From assembly GCF_002100145.1 (NCBI RefSeq), contig NZ_JXQD01000024.1, forward strand, positions 374,094 through 438,093: a stretch of 64,000 bases of DNA. Direction: 5' to 3'. The first letter of the stretch is position 1. Every line of letters starts with the position of its first letter. Both the position numbers and the translations under genes were made by a program. Positions 15,361 to 27,835 of this stretch are shown here, one piece after another. The stretch is from Vibrio sp. qd031. Lineage in GTDB: Bacteria; Pseudomonadota; Gammaproteobacteria; Enterobacterales; Vibrionaceae. Below the pieces are notes generated by a model that did no database searches, was not told the origin of the DNA, and saw only the letters and a program-made list of their open reading frames with translations.

Positions 15361-15972
15361 GTTATACATCTATAATGGCAGCTTAGGCGGCGCTTATTAG
15401 TACGCACTGTGAGGTCTGTAACTTACATGATGACAATTCTAATAGTGAAAGTTTAATGCCATCAAAACACGTTTCGAGGCATATAAGCCATCTACCTTAT
15501 TGCCACCAATACCAGCATCCGAGCAAAAGTGAGCGGTTAATTTGAGTTCATATTCTTAATCATATGGGGTACGCTAAAAGAGACATGAATCATAAGTTTA
15601 CGATTAGTAACAATTAAGCCTTTAGTCTTTTTATCAATTTAGAAGTTTGACCCATTAGCAGACATAAACTTTAACACTGCAAAAGTTTATTTCTTTTTGT
15701 CCACTCTATTACGCCAAACCAATACTCAGAATAAATAGCCGCGTTCTCCCATTTATCACTACCAACTGTAAGCAAGTGCCAAATAGTGACTAATTGCGTC
15801 AGCGCATTACTGCTCATCGCAGCGATTAAAAAAAGCGATAGCTACTCAGATATAGACAAGAAACTGATTAAAAAAAGAGCTTTATTGTATTGTTTTGTGA
15901 CAATATTAACTGCCAATTTGATGCCGTTTTTCTTAAAGTAGAGGTTGGTTTTAAATATGGACACATTAATTA
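15361..15972. other. AT-rich intergenic stretch without a recognisable gene
   Basis: About 610 bases between lipoprotein D and the Cache chemoreceptor contain no frame of useful length on either strand, no tRNA-like fold and no clear long repeat. It probably holds the chemoreceptor promoter and may include the right boundary of the accessory block. No copy of the tRNA-Arg 3' end was seen here. Confidence 0.5.
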
Positions 15973-17589
15973 ATGCTCTCCCTAAAGGATTTCAATGTTC
16001 GCAACAAAATGCGAGTGCTTATCTCTCTTTCAGTTGCACTACTTTTCGTCAACTGCTACGTGATTTTGCATCAAAACTATCTTGATATGCACCAGACTCG
16101 GCAGCAAAGCATTCAGCAACAAGTCGAAACGGCGGCTTCTATGTTAAGTGGCTTTGCGGCCCAATACCCAAGCGATAAAGAGCTGGCCAAACAGCAGGCG
16201 ATTGACGCCCTACGTCATGTTCGGTACGACGGCAGCAACTACTTTTGGGTTACCGATACAAATAGCAATTTGGTTTTACACCCTTTGCGTAAATCAAGTG
16301 AAGGAAAGTCTATGGCGCAAGTTTCCGATGCAAGTGGTCATTTGCATTGGGCGGAGATGACTCGAACAGCGCTATCGAATAAAGCGGGTTTTGTTAAGTA
16401 CGATTGGTTGTCACCTCAAAACGACGTCCACCATAAAGTCTCGTACGTTCAACTGGTGCCTGAGTTTGGGCTTATCGTGGGGAGTGGTGTATTTACCGAC
16501 GACATCGATCAGGCATTTTGGTCTGCTATTCGCTCAACGTTAATTTTTTCGTTCGTCAGTATCGCTATTTTGCTGTTTTGCTCTCGTTGGATCGTTTTGG
16601 ATATTACACGCCCACTTCAACAACTCAGAGTGCGAGTCGGTGAGCTTGAAAAAGGCGACCTATCGGTTGATTTCTCACTGGCTCGCAAAGACGAAATTGG
16701 CGACATTGCTTTAGCTCTTGAACACTCAACAAGCATGCTTAGAAACACCTTGGTCAGAGCCAAAGAAGCAGGTAAGAGCGCCGAAGAGATGGCGCAAAAT
16801 GTCTCGGTAATAAGCTCACAAAGTGCAAAGAGCATAGAGGAGCAGCAACAACAACTCTCTCAGCTGTCAGTGGCAATGACAGAAATGAGCGCAACCATTA
16901 ATGACGTTGCTCGCAATACTCAATCTGCGTCAAGCAATAGCAGCAGTGTCAAAGATGATCTCAATGTGAGCTATGAGCTAATGAATGAAACCTTATCAGC
17001 GGTGCAGCAGATGACTCAGTCTATAAGTCACTCTAGCGAAATGACTCATGCGCTCGAACAGGGCGTTAGTGACATTACATCTGTTACTAAAGTGATTCAG
17101 GACGTGTCAGAGCAAACCAACTTACTGGCTCTCAATGCAGCCATTGAGGCCGCTCGCGCAGGAGAACAAGGGCGTGGTTTCGCCGTTGTAGCCGACGAAG
17201 TAAGGCAATTGGCTGGGAGGACACAATCGTCTACCAACGAAATCCAGTCCACTATTGATGTGCTCACTCGCCAGTCGAATGAGGCGGTTAGCTCCAGTGA
17301 AGAGTCAAAGACTATTGTGCAGTCGACTAACGAGTACGCTAAGCAGACGCAAACTTTATTAAACGGCGTTCAGCAAGCGTTATCCGATACGGACGACCTG
17401 ATTTCTCAAATCGCTACCGCAACCGAGCAACAAGGTAGCGTGACCGAAGAAGTAAATAGTAATGTCGATCATATCAGCGAAGCAGGTTTGGAAATCAGCA
17501 AATCGGCGCAACACCTTAACCACCAAATAGAAGCGCTAGCCCAATCCGCAAACCAGCTCAATCAAGAACTTAAGCAGTTCAAAATTTAG
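15973..17589 (+). CDS. Methyl-accepting chemotaxis protein with periplasmic single-Cache domain
   Basis: The 538-residue receptor has a first membrane segment (about residues 13-33) and a periplasmic Cache-type sensor (about 35-178, with [19 protein letters not shown] and [11 protein letters not shown], typical of sCache_2). A second membrane segment lies at about 180-203, followed by HAMP ([19 protein letters not shown]). The signalling tip [17 protein letters not shown] is near residues 384-400. Such domains often bind small organic acids, but the ligand cannot be read from sequence. No strong ribosome site precedes 15973; an in-frame stop lies just upstream, so this is the first possible ATG. 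A hairpin terminator follows. Confidence 0.93.
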   Translation: MLSLKDFNVRNKMRVLISLSVALLFVNCYVILHQNYLDMHQTRQQSIQQQVETAASMLSGFAAQYPSDKELAKQQAIDALRHVRYDGSNYFWVTDTNSNLVLHPLRKSSEGKSMAQVSDASGHLHWAEMTRTALSNKAGFVKYDWLSPQNDVHHKVSYVQLVPEFGLIVGSGVFTDDIDQAFWSAIRSTLIFSFVSIAILLFCSRWIVLDITRPLQQLRVRVGELEKGDLSVDFSLARKDEIGDIALALEHSTSMLRNTLVRAKEAGKSAEEMAQNVSVISSQSAKSIEEQQQQLSQLSVAMTEMSATINDVARNTQSASSNSSSVKDDLNVSYELMNETLSAVQQMTQSISHSSEMTHALEQGVSDITSVTKVIQDVSEQTNLLALNAAIEAARAGEQGRGFAVVADEVRQLAGRTQSSTNEIQSTIDVLTRQSNEAVSSSEESKTIVQSTNEYAKQTQTLLNGVQQALSDTDDLISQIATATEQQGSVTEEVNSNVDHISEAGLEISKSAQHLNHQIEALAQSANQLNQELKQFKI

Positions 17590-17611
17590 TGACGAGAGCA
17601 ACTTAGACTGA

Positions 17612-17648
17612 ATGGGGTACGCAGTAGCGACTGTGTACCCCTTTATTT
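17612..17648 (+). terminator. Terminator after the Cache chemoreceptor
   Basis: GGGGTACGCAGT and ACTGTGTACCCC pair almost perfectly around AGCG, followed by TTTATTT. The remaining bases to 17926 hold no convincing gene. Confidence 0.7.
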
Positions 17649-17926
17649 GAGCAATATTAAATACTCGAAGCCTTCAAGAAAGGTGCCCCCCGCCCTCGCA
17701 GCGCATATACTTATCCCATATTTAACAGCACAACGATGGGATCACGATGCTTCGCTACACTCACTGAGTACCGTCTGCAATGAGTGGCTTCTTTTGGATT
17801 GGCAATGTACGCCGATGATAAACAGAAAAGCATGCAGGCTAGCATTGCTACCGTCACACTTTCCTGACATCATTCACCCCATAGGTCGATATGAACCTAC
17901 TTATCCATTAAATGAGGCTCGAACAT

Positions 17927-18274
17927 ATGTCTATTTCGAAAGACCCAACCGAACGTATGAATCAATTTTTTAAGGCGGCAGCGTCGCAACGTAAGATTTG
18001 GCTTTTAATTGACGAGCATGGAAGTGTATTACTCAATACCGAAGAAGAAGAATGCGTGCCAGTTTGGCCTTCGGAAGAAGATGCGCTTGCTTGGGCAACA
18101 CAAGAGTGGGAAGGGTTTACCGCAGAAGCTATTTCTACCGCTAAATGGCAAAGCCGCTGGACTGTTGGCCTAGCAGAAGACGATCTATCTGTGGTGGTCT
18201 ATCCCGACGAAAATGGTGAAGGGATCGTGCTGTTTCCAGACGAATTTGAATTTGAGCTCAAAAAGCGTATGTAA
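17927..18274 (+). CDS. DUF2750-family protein
   Basis: The 115-residue cytoplasmic protein matches the DUF2750 layout. It has an N-terminal helix (RMNQFFKAAASQRKIWLLID), then VWPSEEDALAWA and a C-terminal acidic segment (LSVVVYPDENGEGIVLFPDEFEFEL). Family members of this size are common in vibrios and have no settled function. ATG at 17927 is chosen over 17912 because TGAGG lies about nine bases before it. It is convergent with the phosphatase gene at 18309, and a GTGGGGC/GCCCCAC stem-loop at 18286-18303 lies between their stop codons. Confidence 0.8.
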   Translation: MSISKDPTERMNQFFKAAASQRKIWLLIDEHGSVLLNTEEEECVPVWPSEEDALAWATQEWEGFTAEAISTAKWQSRWTVGLAEDDLSVVVYPDENGEGIVLFPDEFEFELKKRM

Positions 18275-18308
18275 TTTGATTTTTTGTGGGGCTGATGCCC
18301 CACAAACC

Positions 18309-18791
18309 TTAAGCCATCTCTTTTTCTATTTGCAACAATATCTGCTCACTTGCTTCCTCAATAAGATCGAGTACCACTTCAAAGCCTTTATTGCCTCCAT
18401 AATAGGGATCAGGGACCTCTGAATGTCCACTGTGACCAAACTCTAAGAACAGTTTTACTTTGTGTTTATGCTCAGCAGGTGCCATTTCGAGCATATCGGC
18501 GAGGTTTGCATGATCTGCGGCCAATAGCAGGTCAAACGTTTCGAAATCCTTCTCGACAAGTTTGCGCGATTTTATTCCTTTAAACGAATAACCTCGAGCT
18601 TCACCCGCTTTTTTACTTCTTGGGTCGGGAGGATTGCCTTTGTGATAGCCAATGGTGCCTGCCGAGTCTATATGAAGATCATCCAGTCCTTTTGCTTGAG
18701 CTTTTGCTCGTAGTACAGCCTCACCCGTTGGTGAGCGGCAAATGTTGCCCATACAAACCACTAAAACGCTATATTTATTATTATTTTTCAT
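18309..18791 (-). CDS. Low-molecular-weight protein tyrosine phosphatase
   Basis: This 160-residue cytosolic enzyme removes phosphate from tyrosine residues or small phosphate esters. The active-site loop CX5R is C13-MGNIC-R19 near the N-terminus, followed by SPTGEAVL. The catalytic acid loop DPYYGG is near residue 134. Both are in the right places for the family. It is not next to a tyrosine kinase or capsule operon, unlike wzb, so a cell-signalling or housekeeping role is more likely. The start is uncertain: the ATG at 18791 gives the natural N-terminus, but its ribosome site is weak, and the ATG at 18821 adds ten unlikely residues. Confidence 0.92.
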   Translation of the reverse strand: MKNNNKYSVLVVCMGNICRSPTGEAVLRAKAQAKGLDDLHIDSAGTIGYHKGNPPDPRSKKAGEARGYSFKGIKSRKLVEKDFETFDLLLAADHANLADMLEMAPAEHKHKVKLFLEFGHSGHSEVPDPYYGGNKGFEVVLDLIEEASEQILLQIEKEMA

Positions 18792-18955
18792 AAACTTAAA
18801 CACTAAGAAAAACCTTTGCATTACCCTTGTTAGCTGTCATTTACTCTAACAGATTCAGTGAAGGGTGAATAGTTTTGCACCACCCAATTCAGCACCCAGC
18901 GGCCTATTACAAGGCGCTGTACAACCAGACAACTTAAATAAAGCGATAGCTCGCA

Positions 18956-18996
18956 ACAAAAAAGCGCAAGCAGAAAATCACCTGCTTGCGCTTTAT
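18956..18996 (-). terminator. Terminator after the RND remnant
   Basis: AAAGCGCAAGCAG and CTGCTTGCGCTTT form a long perfect stem around an 8-base loop. On the minus strand it is followed by a T-run, so it ended the former RND transporter operon. Confidence 0.75.
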
Positions 18997-19036
18997 AACG
19001 TTTTACCAATAGGTTCTGATTACACCTAGGGAATTC

Positions 19037-19350
19037 TTAGCCTTGCTGCTCAGTTTCGCTAGATTTAATATTAAAGAAAATAGCGTACAGAACAGGGATG
19101 ATCACCAATGTCAGCAGTGTCGCGAAGGTTAGACCAAACACCAACACAACAGACATCGATTTAAAGAACGCATCAAAGAACAGTGGAATGACCCCTAAGA
19201 CTGTCGTCAATGCCCCCATGATTACCGGTCTAACACGACTCGCTGAAGCATCAACAACCGCGCTGAATCTTGCCTTACCTTCCGCAATCTCTAAATCAAT
19301 TTGGTCCACCAGAACGATCGCATTTTTAATCAACAAACCCGACAACGAGA
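19037..19350 (-). pseudogene. C-terminal remnant of an RND efflux pump (AcrB type)
   Basis: About 100 codons match the last membrane segments of an inner-membrane RND transporter: SLSGLLIKNAIVLVDQI, then SRVRPVIMGALTTVLGVIPL and FGLTFATLLTLVIIPVLYAIF, ending at 19037. A complete pump has more than 1000 residues, so over 90 percent is missing. The homology stops abruptly near 19350, and no membrane-fusion partner gene is present. The remaining terminator downstream is intact. The deletion removed DNA between here and the katG promoter region. Confidence 0.88.
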
Positions 19351-19455
19351 AAGTACGCTCGAATAACTGACATAAATCAATAAACCCTACTAAAATTAGG
19401 CTCAATTAAGCAGAAAGGTCTTTTCTAAACTTTTTCTAAACCGAAGCTTGTATGA

Positions 19456-21720
<2,265 letters not shown>

Positions 21721-21740
21721 TTGACTCTTCAACTCAACAT

Positions 21741-21768
21741 AAGGTGAGCATTTTGCTCACCTTTTTTG
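21741..21768 (+). terminator. katG terminator
   Basis: AAGGTGAGCA and TGCTCACCTT form a perfect stem followed by TTTTTTG, 20 bases after the katG stop. Confidence 0.85.
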
Positions 21769-21812
21769 TTAGCCGCTCGTCTAGTTGACTGAAACAGTCA
21801 TACCTATCTTCG

Positions 21813-23246
21813 CTACGTTTGATGCGGCAGGTGAATGATAAACTTTGTGCCCTTTACCCCATCAGAGTGCGCTGTAATCTGCGCACCATGCATATCCAAT
21901 ATACCTTTGGCAATCGTCAGTCCTAATCCTGAGTTTCCATCTGATCCACTTCGTGCACGCTCTATACGATAGAAACGATCAAAAATATGCTCAAGCTGTT
22001 CTGGTGCAACTCCACACCCGCTATCTTCAATACGCACTTCACAATAGTCGTTACACTGCTTCGCACTGATCACGATTTTGCCATTATTCGGAGTATGTCG
22101 AATTGCATTTTCCAGTAGGTTGCCCAGTACTTGAAGCATACGCGCTTCATCCAAATACAAACTGGGTAACATAGACTCAAGGTTGAGCAGTAGGGTGATA
22201 TGTTTATCTTCGCATTTTGGTAAAAACCGTTGATGCACTGCCACCAACAACCGATCAAGTGGGACTTCTGACATTTGTAAGCTCAGCGATTGCGAATCGG
22301 TTTTAGCCAACAAATTCATGTCTCTAATTAAGCGCTCAACCAGTTTAAGCTCGTTGCTCACAATATTAAGGCGATCGTTGTTAAGCTCTACATCACCGTG
22401 TTGCGCCATTTCAATATACCCAGAGATAACTTGAATAGGTGTACTAAGATCGTGGGTAAGGTCTGCCGTTAGGCGTCGCCGTTTTTGATCCGCTTGAGTG
22501 ATGCTCTCACTCATTTGATTAAACCCAATGGTCAATTCTGCCAACTCATTATTCGAGGTCACCGGTACTTGCTGATAGAGTCGTCCGTTCGCCATCGATG
22601 ACATGGCGCTATAAAGCCTATCCATTGGTTTAAGCAGCCAACGAGAAAAGACCAATCCAAAAATCAGGGATACAATCACCCCAACCAAAATGGAAATTTT
22701 GAGAATTTCAGTGAAGTTTTCTTGAAACAGTTGACGCTGAGAAGCAAGACTCAGTCCAGTCGCTTCAGGGGGAACTATCCACGCAACGACCGCTCCATTC
22801 ACCGTTATCGGTTGCGCCTCTTTTAGATACGCCTTAGATATAACGTCGCCAACTCGAAAATCGAGAAAGTTGGCGAGAACAGTATTGGTGTCACTCACCA
22901 CGCCATGACGTTTAGGACCACCGGGGCTTCTCGGAGGAGTATTGCTCGAGTTTGATGGCGTTGGTTGAATGTCAGTCTCTGGACCTGGGTTGTCAGATCG
23001 CGTACCAAAGTACGGAAGGTATTGCGGGTGTAATGAGGCAAAATAGGCTTCAAAACCATCCCAGCTTTCTTCAGCTTCGTACCAACTTGTCACTTCAATC
23101 ACCATCTCTTCTGTTTGGTAGCCAAGCTTAAGCTGTGAAATCCGCAGTTCCGACGTAAAAGCCACCAGCGCATACATCACACACGCGGTAAACAGGCTCA
23201 CTAATAAATAGGTGGCAATAAATTGATAGCGAAGCGGCCACTTCAT
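21813..23246 (-). CDS. Sensor histidine kinase
   Basis: This 477-residue membrane kinase has a first membrane segment (about residues 8-30) and a periplasmic region (about 31-180) that includes a Pro/Ser-rich stretch near residues 95-112. A second membrane segment lies at about 183-201, followed by HAMP. A HisKA box has the likely phosphorylated H265 in DLTHDLSTPIQ. The ATP-binding domain carries NLLENAIRHTP, EDSGCGV and GLGLTIAKGI. It overlaps the response-regulator gene by four bases, so the two are translationally coupled. The kinase core resembles the BaeS group, but the signal it detects is not deducible. Confidence 0.93.
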   Translation of the reverse strand: MKWPLRYQFIATYLLVSLFTACVMYALVAFTSELRISQLKLGYQTEEMVIEVTSWYEAEESWDGFEAYFASLHPQYLPYFGTRSDNPGPETDIQPTPSNSSNTPPRSPGGPKRHGVVSDTNTVLANFLDFRVGDVISKAYLKEAQPITVNGAVVAWIVPPEATGLSLASQRQLFQENFTEILKISILVGVIVSLIFGLVFSRWLLKPMDRLYSAMSSMANGRLYQQVPVTSNNELAELTIGFNQMSESITQADQKRRRLTADLTHDLSTPIQVISGYIEMAQHGDVELNNDRLNIVSNELKLVERLIRDMNLLAKTDSQSLSLQMSEVPLDRLLVAVHQRFLPKCEDKHITLLLNLESMLPSLYLDEARMLQVLGNLLENAIRHTPNNGKIVISAKQCNDYCEVRIEDSGCGVAPEQLEHIFDRFYRIERARSGSDGNSGLGLTIAKGILDMHGAQITAHSDGVKGTKFIIHLPHQT

Positions 23247-23947
23247 GAAAGAACGACCTTCAATCGATACCCCACGCCAAACACCGACTCAATTTCAATC
23301 TGATCCATTGTTGAGGGCTGTAATTTTTTGCGCAGATTTCGGATGTGGATCTTAAGAGTAGATTCGCTGCCACTAAACCCTTGTTCAATAAGGCTGCATG
23401 AAATTTCTGCCTTGTTGACCGCACTTTCTGCAGACTGCATCAACAGCTTTAATAACGCGCATTCTGCTTTCGTCAAATCGATAACGTCATCGGACACCCG
23501 CACTTCATTACGGTTTAGGTCGAGAGCAAGTGGCCCGACTAATAGCTGATCATGGTGAATAAAACTGTGATTGCTGCGCTTCAACACCGCTTTAATTCGC
23601 GCCAACAATTCTTGCATGCGAAAAGGCTTACTTATGTAGTCGTCAGCCCCATGGTCAAAGCCTCGAACAATATCTTGCTCTTCTTGTTTCGCACTGATCA
23701 AAATAACAGGTAACTGACTGTTTTCACGTATCTTATCCAACAATGCATAGCCATCCATTAGCGGCATCATAATATCGAGCAGCACTAAGTCAGGCTTTGA
23801 TTGTCTGATTTTTTGTAAGGCTTCTACTCCGTTTGAAGCGCTCATTACCAAAAAATTGTGGCTGGCTAAAAAGTCTTTTAGCAGTTGCTGGACACTGTGT
23901 TTGTCATCAACAACCAAAATGCTCAGCGTTCTAGGTTGGTTCTCCAA
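23243..23947 (-). CDS. OmpR/PhoB-family response regulator
   Basis: The 234-residue product has a receiver domain with the acidic pocket D14-D15, phosphoacceptor D58 (LVLLDIMMPLMDGY), the ILISAK strand and a KPF switch lysine, followed by a winged-helix DNA-binding domain ending GVGYRLKVVLS. It lies directly upstream of, and overlaps, the kinase gene, forming one two-component operon. Targets are unknown. The region immediately upstream (23948-24467) has no intact gene but contains a possible decayed secreted-protein gene that may once have been a target. Confidence 0.93.
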   Translation of the reverse strand: MENQPRTLSILVVDDKHSVQQLLKDFLASHNFLVMSASNGVEALQKIRQSKPDLVLLDIMMPLMDGYALLDKIRENSQLPVILISAKQEEQDIVRGFDHGADDYISKPFRMQELLARIKAVLKRSNHSFIHHDQLLVGPLALDLNRNEVRVSDDVIDLTKAECALLKLLMQSAESAVNKAEISCSLIEQGFSGSESTLKIHIRNLRKKLQPSTMDQIEIESVFGVGYRLKVVLS

Positions 23948-24059
23948 TGCTTCGTGCCCTGTGGTTAAATACTACTTAAGAGTTACAATAATGCTGTGGA
24001 TAAGCAAGAGAAATGAGTGATCATGTGAAGCTTAAACAAGAATTGAAAAAGACTAACCT

Positions 24060-24391
24060 ACAGTGTGGTCGATTGGTCTTATAACAGCGGTTAACTTATT
24101 GATGTTAGTCACTTGGTAATCTGGGTCCGCAGTGTCTACGGTAACCATGGAAAGCGCGTCAACTTACGCCTGTAATTGCCCTTTCAATTGCTGCCCCATC
24201 AACGGATGGCTAACCCACCCGTGGCTGTTAACTCATTCCTTGTAAACGATTGTACCGACTCCACCATCATCAAGGATGATGCGTTTGCAGTATCAATCGT
24301 TGTTTGTGTGTCTGCTTGCCTACAAGCCTTCTAGCCCAAAGATAGTCAGTGAGGCTACTATCACGCTTGAAAGGAGGGTTTCATTCATCTT
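24060..24391 (-). pseudogene. Possible decayed small secreted-protein gene
   Basis: On the minus strand an ATG near 24391 opens a signal-like segment, LLSSVIVASLTIFG, that reaches a stop after 22 codons. Further down, short open pieces in two frames (VGTIVYKE; HPLMGQQLKGQLQA; a stretch ending NINKLTAVI) look like remains of a small periplasmic protein. The pattern is faintly like DUF1471/BhsA proteins, but this is a guess. The surrounding 520 bases hold no intact gene. Confidence 0.2.
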
Positions 24392-24467
24392 TGTTGGTTT
24401 TTTGTAGTCTTTTCTTAGAGTGTGTAGGGTCTAGCGACTCACAATGAGCCGCTAGTTTTAGATAAAG

Positions 24468-26243
24468 TTAGCAATCTGTCGCGAGGTCTGGTTGTTCAAC
24501 GTTATCGTCAACCGCCTTAACCAGCAGTAGACCCACCAAGAACACAATGGCACCACATAGAACAAATATCATGCGTCCCCATAATGGGTTAGGCAGTGCA
24601 AACATTGCCATCACTCCCACGCCAGCAACAGCGATCAGTGAGCCAAGCATGCGGCGCTGTTTGTTATCCAGTTTTTTCTGCTCAGTAGATTCTGCGACTA
24701 GTGGTGTATTTAGATTTTCGAAGAACTTGTCTACGTTCTTCTGGCGCTCTTCAGACAATGGCTTATAGAACAGCGTGGTTAGACAGAAGAAACCAGCCGT
24801 AAAGATCAAGTGACCAATAAGACCTATCGCGACTTTTAAATCAGACCATTCACGTCCTGTTAGCGGCTCTAGGTTGAACCAGTTCGCGACCATCTCGGCG
24901 TTGATCACAAAGCCAACGAAGTAAGAAACGATTGCACCTACCACCAAGGTACCCCAACCTGCCCAATCTGGTGTCTTTTTAATAAAGAAGCCACAGAACG
25001 CCGGGATGGTCATTGGGAATCCAATCAACGCGCCAACGTACATCATGGTGTCAAACAGGCTTAGCCCTTTCAGTGAGTTGATGAACAGCGCCACCAAAAT
25101 AATGGCGATACCAAAGAACGTTGACGTCAATTTAGACACTAACATCAGCTCTTTTTCAGATGCTTGAGGACGAACAATCGGCTCGTAGAAGTTTTTAACG
25201 AAAATGCCCGAATTACGGTTAAGTCCTGAGTCCATAGACGACATGGTTGCTGCAAACATTGCCGCAATCAATAGACCGACCATACCTGCTGGCATGTACT
25301 CTTGAACAAAGTATAGGTAAGCAAAATCACCGGCTTTTGAGCCTGCATCTGGGTAAGTTGCTGCAAGATCAACGCCTTGACCCGCAATGAACCAAGAAGG
25401 CATAAACCAAATGATTGGGCCCATTGTCATGAGAATACACGCCAATAGCGCTGCTTTTTTAGCGTTTTTGGAGTCTTTTGCCGCCAAATAGCGGTAAGAG
25501 TTCAACATGTTGTTGGTGATGCTGAACTGCTTGAAGAAAATAAAAAATGCCCAGATGCCAAAGATGCTTAGGTAGTTAAGATCGTTGCCTGAAACAAACG
25601 ATCCCCCCTCTTGAATTGGGAAGTTGTTGACGATTTCACCAACGCCGCCACCTTGAATAATAGCAACCACTGCACAGGTAACCGTCACAGCCATAATAAT
25701 GACCATCTGCATAAAGTCAGAGGCAATAACCGCCCACGAGCCACCAGTAACCGACATCACCAATACAACCAATCCGGTCAAAATGATGGTAGTGGTCATA
25801 TCAAAACCAAAGATACCCGAGGCAATGATCGCTAGACCATTTAGCCAAATACCGGCCGATATCACGCTGTTTGGCATACCAGACCAAGTGAATACTTGCT
25901 CGTTGAGTTTACCAAAACGCATGCGAATTGCTTCAATCACCGTCACCACACGTAGTTGGCGGAATTTTGGAGCGAAGTAGAGGTAGTTCATCAAGTAACC
26001 AAATGCGTTGGCCAAAAAGATAAACGCAACCGCGAAACCATCGGTATAGGCTTTACCCGCAGCACCAGTGAACGTCCAAGCACTAAACTGCGTCATAAAC
26101 GCAGTCGCACCGACCATCCACCACAACATGCTGCCGCCTCCGCGGAAGTAGTCACTAGTGGTACTTGTGAATGTTCTAAACATCCATCCAATGGCAATTA
26201 AAAATAAGAAGTAAATGCCGACTATTGCAGTATTGAGATCCAT
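24468..26243 (-). CDS. Sodium:solute symporter (SSS family)
   Basis: The 591-residue polytopic inner-membrane protein has about 14 hydrophobic segments. It matches the SSS family, with MLWWMVGATAFMTQFSAWTF near the N-terminus, NSYRYLAAKDSKNAKKAAL, and the SSMDSGLNRNSGIF sequence in the region that binds sodium. Family members of this subgroup carry sugars, uronates or related solutes with Na+; the substrate here is unknown. The long hydrophilic tail before the last two membrane segments (about 510-540) is usual. It stands alone, with a long AT-rich upstream region containing a palindrome that may be an operator. Confidence 0.92.
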   Translation of the reverse strand: MDLNTAIVGIYFLFLIAIGWMFRTFTSTTSDYFRGGGSMLWWMVGATAFMTQFSAWTFTGAAGKAYTDGFAVAFIFLANAFGYLMNYLYFAPKFRQLRVVTVIEAIRMRFGKLNEQVFTWSGMPNSVISAGIWLNGLAIIASGIFGFDMTTTIILTGLVVLVMSVTGGSWAVIASDFMQMVIIMAVTVTCAVVAIIQGGGVGEIVNNFPIQEGGSFVSGNDLNYLSIFGIWAFFIFFKQFSITNNMLNSYRYLAAKDSKNAKKAALLACILMTMGPIIWFMPSWFIAGQGVDLAATYPDAGSKAGDFAYLYFVQEYMPAGMVGLLIAAMFAATMSSMDSGLNRNSGIFVKNFYEPIVRPQASEKELMLVSKLTSTFFGIAIILVALFINSLKGLSLFDTMMYVGALIGFPMTIPAFCGFFIKKTPDWAGWGTLVVGAIVSYFVGFVINAEMVANWFNLEPLTGREWSDLKVAIGLIGHLIFTAGFFCLTTLFYKPLSEERQKNVDKFFENLNTPLVAESTEQKKLDNKQRRMLGSLIAVAGVGVMAMFALPNPLWGRMIFVLCGAIVFLVGLLLVKAVDDNVEQPDLATDC

Positions 26244-26728
26244 TATATTTTCTGTTTACTAAAGTGTGAAAGAGATATTTGGATAATAACCAGGCCGAGA
26301 TTAACTTGTAGTACAATAATTCAAATAGGTGATTACGCTCAGAGTTTTTTCCATTATTTTAACCGTAGAAGTGATCGAGATCTTACCTTTACTTTTCCAC
26401 GACAAATAATAACAAAGAGAAATATTCAGTAATAACTAAGGCACTTATAAAACAACAAGTTACAAATTTACGTCGAAATTTGTGATTATTATTTGTACTG
26501 GCAATTCGATTTTATATGCAGGGAGAAATGTTTACTTACAGGAGGAGGCAATTTGCAACAATTGGATGCAATTGTTACCTTATAAAGATGAACATAGTGT
26601 TTGAAATTGACATTTCTCTATTGATGGATACGTTCAACCATCCAAAATAAAGTATAGGTATGTTTTATTGCTGCTTTTATACAGGCCACGTAAAAGCCAT
26701 TTGTATTATGTAACGTCAACAACTTGCA
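26244..26728. other. Upstream region of the SSS symporter, with one palindrome
   Basis: No gene is visible in these 485 AT-rich bases. At 26557-26576 AACAATTG, four bases, CAATTGTT form a perfect palindrome of the size expected for a dimeric repressor site. It is far (over 300 bases) from the symporter start, so a connection is only possible, not shown. Confidence 0.4.
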
Positions 26729-27181
26729 TTAAATATCATCAAATAGCAACACTGCTCGCCTTGCTTCAGCCTCGGTGCAGTGAGTACTTGCCACCAAGTG
26801 GCTAATAGAGGTGGCAGGGTTTTGTTGTAGAAGCCGTCTTAGCTTCTCTTCCAATGGGATAAGCAGATCTTCATAAGGAGCGAGTCCTTGGCGGAGCTTT
26901 TTTATCAGGTAAAATTTATTGTCAATGCTCAGTGTGTCGATTGTCTCGATAAACGCATCAACATCAATCGCACGCCCCACTAGCTGCCAGTGTCGTGAAC
27001 GACGAACGCGACCTAATAGACATTGGTGCTGCTGTGCCACCACTTTTAACTCGCGAGCACTTTGCCCACCAATACGATGAACAAGCGATGGCAGCGCGAT
27101 AGTGATAGGTTGGTTGGGCTGTGAGGGTGAGTGAGTCAAAACACAAATACGTTGTTTAATAAACGTAATAATATACCGCAA
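26729..27181 (-). CDS. Ribosome-recycling-factor-like family protein (PF12614 type)
   Basis: The roughly 150-residue product matches a small Vibrio family annotated as ribosome recycling factor family, distinct from the true RRF. Visible landmarks are [32 protein letters not shown]-type helix [16 protein letters not shown] and the C-terminal [15 protein letters not shown]. No ATG start is present. The frame opens with TTG codons, at 27181 overlapping the end of the hemolysin III gene by 26 bases, or a few codons further in. Translation is probably coupled to that gene. Its function is not established. Confidence 0.7.
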   Translation of the reverse strand: MRYIITFIKQRICVLTHSPSQPNQPITIALPSLVHRIGGQSARELKVVAQQHQCLLGRVRRSRHWQLVGRAIDVDAFIETIDTLSIDNKFYLIKKLRQGLAPYEDLLIPLEEKLRRLLQQNPATSISHLVASTHCTEAEARRAVLLFDDI

Positions 27182-27803
27182 AGAAGTGACAGGCGCAGCC
27201 TGCTAGTACAAAGGCATGCCATATCGCGTGGTTATAGGGTATCCGCTTAGCCACATAGAATATCACCCCTAGTGAGTAGATAAGCCCTCCCGCTGCAAGC
27301 AGTGCTAATCCACCTGGCTCGAGATGTTTTGCGAGTTGGTAAATCACGATCAGCGACAGCCACCCCATAATCAGGTAGGTGATGAGCGACGCCTTTTTAA
27401 AGCGATACACAAACGCAACTTTCATTATCACGCCAATAATTGCAATGGACCAAATCACTATCATCAACCCAATGGCCAGGGGCGTGCGCAAACTCACCAA
27501 TAGAAATGGGGTATAGCTGCCGGCAATAAGCAGGTAAATGGCACTGTGATCAAATGTTTTGAGGGCACGTTTTAAATGTTGATGTGGAATGGCGTGATAT
27601 AAGGTTGAGGCTAAAAACAGCACTATGATGCTGCCCCCGTAGATACCCATGCTCGCAATAGTCAACGCATCCGCATTGTTATTAACCGATTTAACCAACA
27701 GCATGATCAGCCCACTGATTCCAAGCACCATACCAACAGCGTGTGAAACGCTGTTTAATAGCTCTTCTTTCGCGGTATAGTGTGCAGGACTTTTTTCTGT
27801 CAT
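27156..27803 (-). CDS. Hemolysin III / TrhA-family membrane protein
   Basis: The 215-residue inner-membrane protein has seven hydrophobic segments and the family motifs [12 protein letters not shown] near residue 12, STLYHAIPH and [17 protein letters not shown], and ends with a segment containing [17 protein letters not shown]. These conserved His, Ser and Asp residues make up the putative metal site of the PAQR-like superfamily. Despite the name, most family members are not shown to be hemolysins; E. coli YqfA/TrhA affects membrane energetics. GGAG precedes the ATG. A 13-base perfect inverted repeat lies 33 bases upstream. Confidence 0.92.
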   Translation of the reverse strand: MTEKSPAHYTAKEELLNSVSHAVGMVLGISGLIMLLVKSVNNNADALTIASMGIYGGSIIVLFLASTLYHAIPHQHLKRALKTFDHSAIYLLIAGSYTPFLLVSLRTPLAIGLMIVIWSIAIIGVIMKVAFVYRFKKASLITYLIMGWLSLIVIYQLAKHLEPGGLALLAAGGLIYSLGVIFYVAKRIPYNHAIWHAFVLAGCACHFFAVYYYVY

Positions 27804-27835
27804 TAGGCGCTCTCCTCATCAAAGATCGCCAGTAT

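Noticed and set aside
9271..15972. Second attachment site (copy of the tRNA-Arg 3' end) bounding an island
   Set aside because: I looked for the T-arm and acceptor sequence GGTTCGAATCCTG again up to 16000 and did not see it.
17647..17973. Plus-strand frame of 108 codons before the DUF2750 gene
   Set aside because: It overlaps the start of the DUF2750 gene in another frame, its composition is not protein-like, and the first half is simply the region after the chemoreceptor terminator. No ribosome site was seen.
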